Source of the DNA: an uncultured Lachnospiraceae bacterium
GTDB taxonomy: Bacteria > Bacillota > Clostridia > Lachnospirales > Lachnospiraceae
Assembly: GCA_947648875.1 (NCBI GenBank)
Contig: CANSPM010000044.1
Location: 1 to 32,242, forward strand
Reading direction: 5' to 3'
Length of the DNA stretch: 32,242 nt
The notes under the pieces were generated by a model that made no database searches, was not told the DNA's origin, and was given only the letters and a program-made list of their open reading frames with translations. Made by a program: the position numbers and the translations under genes. Below, in pieces: positions 27,296 through 32,242 of this stretch (position 1 is its first letter; every line of letters begins with the position of its first letter).

Positions 27296-28798
27296 TCACG
27301 TCTCCTGATCCTGCGCCCAGGCCAGGGCACACCGCACCGCCCGCTTCCAGCCCTTTTTCAGCTGTCCACGCCTTTGCTCCTCCATCCGGGGAACAAATTC
27401 CCTGCCCAACTGCCAATTCTCCCTGATCTCGTCCAGGTCCCGCCAATAGCCGGTAGCCAGGCCTGCCAAATAGGCGGCCCCCAGGGCTGTGGTCTCTATG
27501 CAGCGGGGTCGCTGCACCCGGCAATCAATGAGGTCCGCCTGAAACTGCATCAGGAAATCGTTGGCGCTGGCGCCGCCGTCCACTTTCAGTCCCCGCAGCG
27601 GTCTGCCCAGATCCTGCTCCATGGCCGCCAGCACATCCATGGTCTGATAGGCGATGGATTCCAGTGTGGCCCGGATAAAATGCTCCTGGCTGCATCCTCT
27701 GGTGATGCCCACCACCGTTCCTCTGGCGTATTGGTTCCAGTGGGGCGCCCCCATCCCCGCGAAAGCCGGAACCACATAGACCCCCGCCGTATCCTCCACC
27801 TTGCCCGCGCTCTCCTGGGTATCGGCGGCGGCATGTACCAACCGCATGCCGTCCCGCAGCCACTGCACGGCGGCACCGGCCACAAACACACTGCCCTCCA
27901 GGGCGTATTCCACTCTGTCGCAGCAGCCCGCCGCGATGGTGGTGAGCAGCCCCGCTTCGGAGGCCACCGCTTCCCGCCCGGTGTGCATCAACAAAAAGCA
28001 GCCCGTCCCATAAGTATTTTTTACCTCCCCCGGCACGAAGCAGCCCTGGCCAAACAGAGCCGCCTGCTGGTCGCCCGCCGCCCCGGCAATGGGAATCTCT
28101 CCGCCCAGCAAGGAACTGGCGGTGTGTCCGAATATATGGCTGGAAGGATACACCTGCGGCAGCATACAGCCGGGTATGCCCAGCCGCTTAAGTATCTGCT
28201 CGTCCCAGCAGAGCCTGTGGATGTCAAAGAGCATGGTCCGCGAGGCATTGGTATAGTCCGTGGCATGCACCCGCCCCTTGGTGAGATTCCAGATCAGCCA
28301 GGTATCCACTGTGCCAAAAAGGATTTCGCCTCTCCCGGCTCTCTCCCGCGCCCCCGGTACATGTTCCAGTATCCAGGCGATCTTGGTGGCGCTGAAATAA
28401 GCGTCCGGCACCAACCCCGTGCGTTCCCGGATCAGACTGTCATACCCTTCCGCTTTCAACTGCTCGATCATTTCCGAAGTTCTGCGGCATTGCCAGACAA
28501 TGGCATTGTACACCGGCTCCCCGGTGTTTCTGTCCCAGCAGATTGTGGTCTCCCTCTGATTGGTGATACCGATGCCCGCGATATCCTCCGCCCCGGCTCC
28601 CACCATGGCCATGGCTTCAGTGGCCACCGCCAGCTGAGAGGACCAGATCTCCCGGGGATTGTGCTCCACCCAGCCCGGCTTGGGATAAATCTGTGTAAAT
28701 TCCTTTTGCGCCATGGAGCAGATGTTGCCTGCTCTATCAAACAGAATACAGCGGGAGCTGGTGGTTCCCTGGTCCAAAGACAGGATATATTTTTTCAT
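27296..28798 (-). CDS. glpK: Glycerol kinase
   Basis: GlpK phosphorylates glycerol to glycerol 3-phosphate. The 500 residues show the FGGY-kinase features: [15 protein letters not shown] (7-21) binding phosphate, the NQRETT substrate-binding segment, [23 protein letters not shown] and [12 protein letters not shown], and the C-terminal [17 protein letters not shown] signature. No glpF or glpD is nearby. The ribosome site (AAAGGAATGTTCGAATT) is a little far from the ATG. Confidence 0.96.
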   Translation of the reverse strand: MKKYILSLDQGTTSSRCILFDRAGNICSMAQKEFTQIYPKPGWVEHNPREIWSSQLAVATEAMAMVGAGAEDIAGIGITNQRETTICWDRNTGEPVYNAIVWQCRRTSEMIEQLKAEGYDSLIRERTGLVPDAYFSATKIAWILEHVPGARERAGRGEILFGTVDTWLIWNLTKGRVHATDYTNASRTMLFDIHRLCWDEQILKRLGIPGCMLPQVYPSSHIFGHTASSLLGGEIPIAGAAGDQQAALFGQGCFVPGEVKNTYGTGCFLLMHTGREAVASEAGLLTTIAAGCCDRVEYALEGSVFVAGAAVQWLRDGMRLVHAAADTQESAGKVEDTAGVYVVPAFAGMGAPHWNQYARGTVVGITRGCSQEHFIRATLESIAYQTMDVLAAMEQDLGRPLRGLKVDGGASANDFLMQFQADLIDCRVQRPRCIETTALGAAYLAGLATGYWRDLDEIRENWQLGREFVPRMEEQRRGQLKKGWKRAVRCALAWAQDQET

Positions 28799-28883
28799 AA
28801 TTCGAACATTCCTTTCGCTTCACCAATCTACCTATTTCCCTCATATGCGGGGACTTTTTCACTATATTTTTTGCAAATGGCAA

Positions 28884-29705
28884 TTACAGCTTCACATATT
28901 CGCCTCCACGCACTTCCACAATTTGGGCATCCCCCACTGCCAGCCAGGCGCTGTGGACTGAGGGATTATACACCGCAAAAGCGTTCGCGGTAAATCTCAG
29001 GTTTTGCAGCACCTGTAGGTAATCTATGATCTCAATATTGGTAGCATACCATATATCCTCTCTGCCGCCCACAATACGGCAGAACGCTTCTATGCGCTCC
29101 CAGTTGTCGTCCCGGTCGAACTCATAACTGTGTCCCCACACATACATGAGTTTAAGATACTGCTTTTTGGAAAAATTTGCAAACCACTCCGCCATCTCAA
29201 GCAGCCTGGGATTGTTGTGATGGCAGGTAGGATGCCATTCCATAGGGTCTACAGGCAGTTCAAACCCCTCTGTTTCCTCCACCACCCGACCATAGGCAAC
29301 ACCCATTTTCCGAAATAAATCCTTAATCTCTTCATTATAAGAACCGTTGGGATAAGCATGCCCCCGCACCAGGCCGCCGGTGAGTCCTTCCAGCCCCTCC
29401 CGGTCCTCCAGGATCTCCCTTGCCGTCTGTACCAGGGGACATCTGGCGATGGTAGGATGGGTCATGGTGTGCGTGGCGATCTCATGTCCCTGGTACAGCT
29501 GAGGAATCTGTTCCGGCTTAAGCCGAATCTCCATATCCATCAGACCGTAATTTAAATTGAAAGTTCCCTTGATCCCATATCGGTTAAAAATCTCCAGCAA
29601 CTTCACATCCGCCAGCTTGCCGTCGTCATAACTCATAGTCAGCGCCTTGGCCCTGCCGCCGGGAAATGCCTGATATACTTTTCTGTTTTTCTCCTTCCCG
29701 TCCAT
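28884..29705 (-). CDS. Polysaccharide deacetylase family protein (NodB/CE4-like)
   Basis: This 273-residue CE4-fold protein has the catalytic motif 1 as TMSYDDG (aspartate pair), motif 2 as HEIATHTMTHP (the two zinc histidines), and a degenerate motif 3 in GHAYPNGSYN. Such enzymes remove acetyl or related groups from sugars; the substrate here is unknown. No signal peptide or membrane segment is seen, so it may work in the cytoplasm. Its ATG overlaps the stop of the upstream GNAT-like gene in TGATG, with GGGAGG 4 bases ahead, so the two are translationally coupled and probably function together. Confidence 0.85.
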   Translation of the reverse strand: MDGKEKNRKVYQAFPGGRAKALTMSYDDGKLADVKLLEIFNRYGIKGTFNLNYGLMDMEIRLKPEQIPQLYQGHEIATHTMTHPTIARCPLVQTAREILEDREGLEGLTGGLVRGHAYPNGSYNEEIKDLFRKMGVAYGRVVEETEGFELPVDPMEWHPTCHHNNPRLLEMAEWFANFSKKQYLKLMYVWGHSYEFDRDDNWERIEAFCRIVGGREDIWYATNIEIIDYLQVLQNLRFTANAFAVYNPSVHSAWLAVGDAQIVEVRGGEYVKL

Positions 29706-30769
29706 CACACCTCCCGCTCCAGCAACACATACTCATAATTGGTCTTGGTTCCCGTGCACTCTTTTCCCCCGCCGCCAATGCGGGTAAGGGCACCCATGGA
29801 CGGAACCTGTTGAATTTTCAGTTCGTGATGTATTGTTTCAGCAAACACCTTTACAAGTTCCTGATGCTCGGGATTCACCCCCATTTGCAGCATGACATAA
29901 CTCTGGGGCTTCTTTTTCCCGGCACAGACTGCGGGAAACTGCCAGAGACGTATTCTGCCGCAGATGGCATTGCCAAAATTTGGAACGGCGACAAAGAATC
30001 CCACTGCTGTTCCATTATAATACGCCATCTTCACCATGCTGTAATTAATCATATGTCTTAAGTACTTATACTGTGCCCTGAACTCCGCTTCCGTAATCTT
30101 TTTATATACCGGGAAATTACCGTTCAGTTCAACCAGCAGGTTATAGATTTCTCTCAAAGTCTTCCGGAAATCCCGGCCCCGGGGACTTACGATCTCATAT
30201 CCCTCATTCCGCTTGTGCGCCAGTCTGTCCAGATACTTATCATTGCCCTCTTCATCCTTCACTGCCCTGTACCGTTTGGACACATACTGTTCGCCTACCT
30301 GAAAACCGTTCTCCTCCCACAGTCTCAGATAATACTCCTTGTTATACGGCTCCCCCGTATGGGGACCGCGGAACTGATTGGTTTTCATCCGGTATCTGAT
30401 CCAGAAAGAGCAGTCCACAGGGCCGACCATGCCCTTTAAACCCATGTCGCGCACCAGGCCGGACGCCGTATGAAACAGAAGCCCTGCTGCGGCGCTGTTA
30501 TCCTTACTCTCAAAAAAACCGAAAAATGCGTAGTCGTCCCCCGGATAAACCGTGACAATCCCCCTGCTCACCGCCTTGTCCTCCTCATACACCAGTATGG
30601 GAGTAATGGTGAAATAATGACTGAGACTATGGGCGCCCTTCAGAATCGCCCTCTCCTCCTTCTCGTTCTGCATCAATTCCTCTTTGACATAAATCCGTTT
30701 TGGCAGAGACAAAAAATCCCTGATATGTTCTTCACTTCGAGGTCCAAAGATCACCGCCCGCAAGCCCAT
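29705..30769 (-). CDS. GNAT-like acyltransferase-fold protein, unknown substrate
   Basis: This 354-residue protein has a C-terminal half resembling GNAT-type N-acyltransferases (YNGTAVGFFVAVPNFGNAICG ..., then SYVMLQMGVNPEHQ) and an N-terminal half of similar feel (GIVTVYPGDDYAFFGFFES, GPVDCSFWIRYRM). This suggests two GNAT-like domains, as in YghO-type proteins. I cannot assign a substrate. It ends in a TGATG overlap with the deacetylase gene. AAGGGGGATGTATAA precedes the ATG and a promoter candidate lies 40-70 bases upstream. Confidence 0.65.
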   Translation of the reverse strand: MGLRAVIFGPRSEEHIRDFLSLPKRIYVKEELMQNEKEERAILKGAHSLSHYFTITPILVYEEDKAVSRGIVTVYPGDDYAFFGFFESKDNSAAAGLLFHTASGLVRDMGLKGMVGPVDCSFWIRYRMKTNQFRGPHTGEPYNKEYYLRLWEENGFQVGEQYVSKRYRAVKDEEGNDKYLDRLAHKRNEGYEIVSPRGRDFRKTLREIYNLLVELNGNFPVYKKITEAEFRAQYKYLRHMINYSMVKMAYYNGTAVGFFVAVPNFGNAICGRIRLWQFPAVCAGKKKPQSYVMLQMGVNPEHQELVKVFAETIHHELKIQQVPSMGALTRIGGGGKECTGTKTNYEYVLLEREV

Positions 30770-30816
30770 TTATACATCCCCCTTCTGCTCTGATGCCCAA
30801 AAAGTTTGCTGGGGAT

Positions 30817-30845
30817 ATTGTATCATAGATCTTTCATATTTTAAA
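30817..30845 (-). promoter_or_regulatory. Possible promoter of the GNAT-deacetylase pair
   Basis: On the minus strand TTTAAA (30840-30845) and TACAAT (30817-30822) are 17 bp apart. The -10 box is good and the -35 is weak. Confidence 0.45.
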
Positions 30846-30985
30846 CCCCTTGAAAGCCCATAAACGCAAGCCAATGATTCCTTTATACAAAAGTGTGTAA
30901 AAACCGCCTGTTTTGCAAAGTATTATCCTTCGCTTTTTTGATAGAATTAGGGAAATTTGCCAAAAGTGAAAGGAACTGGTTTGAT

Positions 30986-31290
30986 TTGAAACGGATAGTG
31001 ATCTGTGATGACCTGCAAAAAGAGCGGCAGAAAATAGTAGATGCCCTGAAGCATTTTTCTGACCAGAAATGGGAATATCACAATAAAGGAATATGACTAC
31101 AGAGAGTCGTTTCTGGAGGAGGACTATATTACCTTCGGGAAGCTCTTTCTAGATATATATTGAAAAAATAGACAGTATGGAAAACGCGCAGGCAGTGGGG
31201 CGCGGGATCAGCAGCCGGTGGTTTTTCTCACCGGCTCCCCTGATTACGCTGTGGAAAGCTATGAAATGCAGGCGGCAGGAGGTCGTGGCC
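30986..31290 (+). pseudogene. Decayed LytTR-type response regulator (receiver-domain remnant)
   Basis: From a TTG at 30986 the frame reads LKRIVICDDLQKERQKIVD, the start of a receiver domain with its acidic pair, and stops at 31096. Other frames then continue the same domain: YDYRESFLEEDYITFGKLFLDIY, the phospho-Asp strand (about 31094-31163); MENAQAVGRG (about 31178-31207); and PVVFLTGSPDYAVESYEMQAAG (about 31215-31280). At least two frameshifts and stops break it. The DNA-binding LytTR domain that should follow is missing. This is the pattern of the AgrA/LytR-type regulators common in Clostridia. It is non-functional as encoded. Confidence 0.8.
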
Positions 31291-31307
31291 CGGATGATCT
31301 ACCTGAT

Positions 31308-31685
31308 CTACGGACTGGGTGTGTAGCCCATCACCCGGCTTAGACATATCTTTCCGGTTTTCCAACCCACCAAAGACATAAGCCACTCTGTCTCAAACTC
31401 CCCTTTTTCATATGCCGCATTCAGCATAATCTGATCCATATAATCCTTGATTAGCGCCTTTATCAGAATACCAATTATGGAACCGATCTCAAATCTTTTA
31501 AGCGCACTGTATATCTGCGCAAGTGCTTCCTGTTCATCAATATTTTTTCCCTCTTCAGAGCCTGCGGCAAAATCTTTACCGCCCATTTTCAGGTAGTTCT
31601 GGATGCTTGCGTTTTGTTTATATAGGAGATTGTGACAACTCTTGTTCAGGACAATGGTATATTTTTCCTTCTTTACCGGGTGAAA
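31308..31685 (-). pseudogene. Unidentified ORF remnant
   Basis: This minus-strand frame is open from just after the TGA at 31688-31686 to the stop at 31308. It contains an ATG at 31586 (92 codons), but the coding-like character extends upstream of that ATG (VKKEKYTIVLNKSC, then YKQNASIQNYLKM). The downstream part has helix-like segments (EQEALAQIYSALKRFEIGSIIG, LIKDYMDQIML). No Shine-Dalgarno precedes the ATG. I do not recognise it; it looks like the 3' part of a gene that lost its start. It abuts the decayed response regulator, so both may be leftovers of a mobile or exchanged segment. Confidence 0.4.
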
Positions 31686-32144
31686 TCACTTAACTTCATT
31701 TTTCGTCATAAATTCTTTAGGATACATCCAGTTAGGTAAAATTGTATCTCGCAATATCGGATATACCGGATACCATTCAACTATATAATATGAATCTATT
31801 TGACCTTCAAAAGCATCATGATTTACTTCTCCTCTGTGTTCTACTCTACACAAAAATGTGTTTGCATAATCTTTATTATACATCTCCATATGTGGCAGTA
31901 TAGTTCCATTTACTAAATTTATATCCACATATGTTTCCGGTGAAAAATAACCATTTTCATTTCCTATCTGCACCCAACCGGTTCCTGTATAATGTACTTC
32001 TTTCACCAATATAAAAGGGGCATAATTTTTAAATTCATTTTCCTTTATTGCGTATTTTTCAGGAATCCAATTCACTACAATAAAAAATACAGTTGCCAAT
32101 AATATAAAGCCTAATACAATAATAGATGCCCACATTTTTTTCAC
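31686..32144 (-). CDS. Hypothetical membrane-anchored protein, AT-rich gene
   Basis: I do not recognise this 152-residue protein. It has one N-terminal membrane segment (about 5-27) and then a polar domain of 125 residues rich in Tyr, Asn and Glu with a single cysteine, presumably outside the membrane. It starts with GTG (GTG AAA AAA ATG), preceded by AGGAGG at 6 bases, one of the strongest ribosome sites in the window. Base composition is visibly more AT-rich than its neighbours, suggesting acquisition from elsewhere. The last 98 bases of the window, upstream of it, show no gene or clear promoter. Confidence 0.7.
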   Translation of the reverse strand: MKKMWASIIVLGFILLATVFFIVVNWIPEKYAIKENEFKNYAPFILVKEVHYTGTGWVQIGNENGYFSPETYVDINLVNGTILPHMEMYNKDYANTFLCRVEHRGEVNHDAFEGQIDSYYIVEWYPVYPILRDTILPNWMYPKEFMTKNEVK

Positions 32145-32242
32145 TTTTTACCTCCTGGGATAACTCAATTTATACAGTTATTTTCCATATCATTGCGCTT
32201 AAATATATCTGGTAGGCATATACCTGCATTACCCCTGGGGCG

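Noticed and set aside
27374..28993. A 539-codon plus-strand frame opposite glpK
   Set aside because: It lies antisense to an unmistakable glycerol kinase and has no ribosome site or domain; it is an artefact of high-GC codon use.

Overview
The window reads as a chromosomal segment of an anaerobic Firmicute, most likely a Lachnospiraceae (Clostridia). The evidence is the type III glutamine synthetase, the DUF6465 and IreB/DUF1292 proteins, the HPr-like protein without a phosphorylatable histidine, Clostridia-style gene order, strong GGAGG ribosome sites and a perfect CIRCE operator. Almost all real genes lie on the minus strand. The exceptions are the HPr-like gene, the McrB-type ATPase and a decayed response regulator. 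Many long plus-strand frames are only shadows of minus-strand genes.

Layout, left to right: a cut tRNA-Gln(CTG) with its promoter (1-97); glutamine synthetase III (about 0.4-2.5 kb); a tRNA-modification and RNA-metabolism block (2.7-8.5 kb; transcribed as ireB, ruvX, DUF1292, RNase J, a YlbF-like protein, an MltG-like membrane protein, trmR and trhP2), which keeps the Bacillus yrzL-yrrK-yrzB-yrrL-yrrM-yrrO order with RNase J and ylbF inserted; the tRNA methylthiotransferase mtaB (8.5-10 kb); an HPr-like regulator on the plus strand (10.1 kb); and thiI, a cysteine desulfurase, rsmE and prmA (10.5-14.9 kb) behind a near-consensus promoter.

From 15.0 to 18.6 kb is an accessory block: an orphan McrB-type AAA+ ATPase on the plus strand, then convergently a lipoprotein solute-binding protein and, upstream of it, a small secreted Cys/His-rich protein with a 16-bp perfect hairpin between the two. 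This block separates dnaJ from prmA-rsmE, which are contiguous in the classical heptacistronic dnaK operon of Bacillus. The heat-shock operon hrcA-grpE-dnaK-dnaJ follows (18.7-23.8 kb), with promoter, CIRCE and terminator all visible.

The right part (24-32 kb) carries a Lys/Ala/Glu-rich DUF6465 protein with an unusual structured 3' region, undecaprenyl-diphosphate phosphatase, 2.5 tandem copies of a 105-bp non-coding repeat, a PLP aminotransferase, glycerol kinase, a translationally coupled GNAT-like protein and polysaccharide deacetylase pair, and a degenerate tail. The tail holds a frameshifted LytTR-type response-regulator pseudogene, an unidentified ORF remnant and an AT-rich membrane-anchored hypothetical protein.

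The best candidates for something undescribed are the 3.6-kb block that interrupts the dnaJ-prmA neighbourhood (orphan McrB, secreted Cys-rich protein and lone lipoprotein), the structured region downstream of the DUF6465 gene, and the 105-bp repeat array. I found no CRISPR array, complete insertion sequence or prophage.
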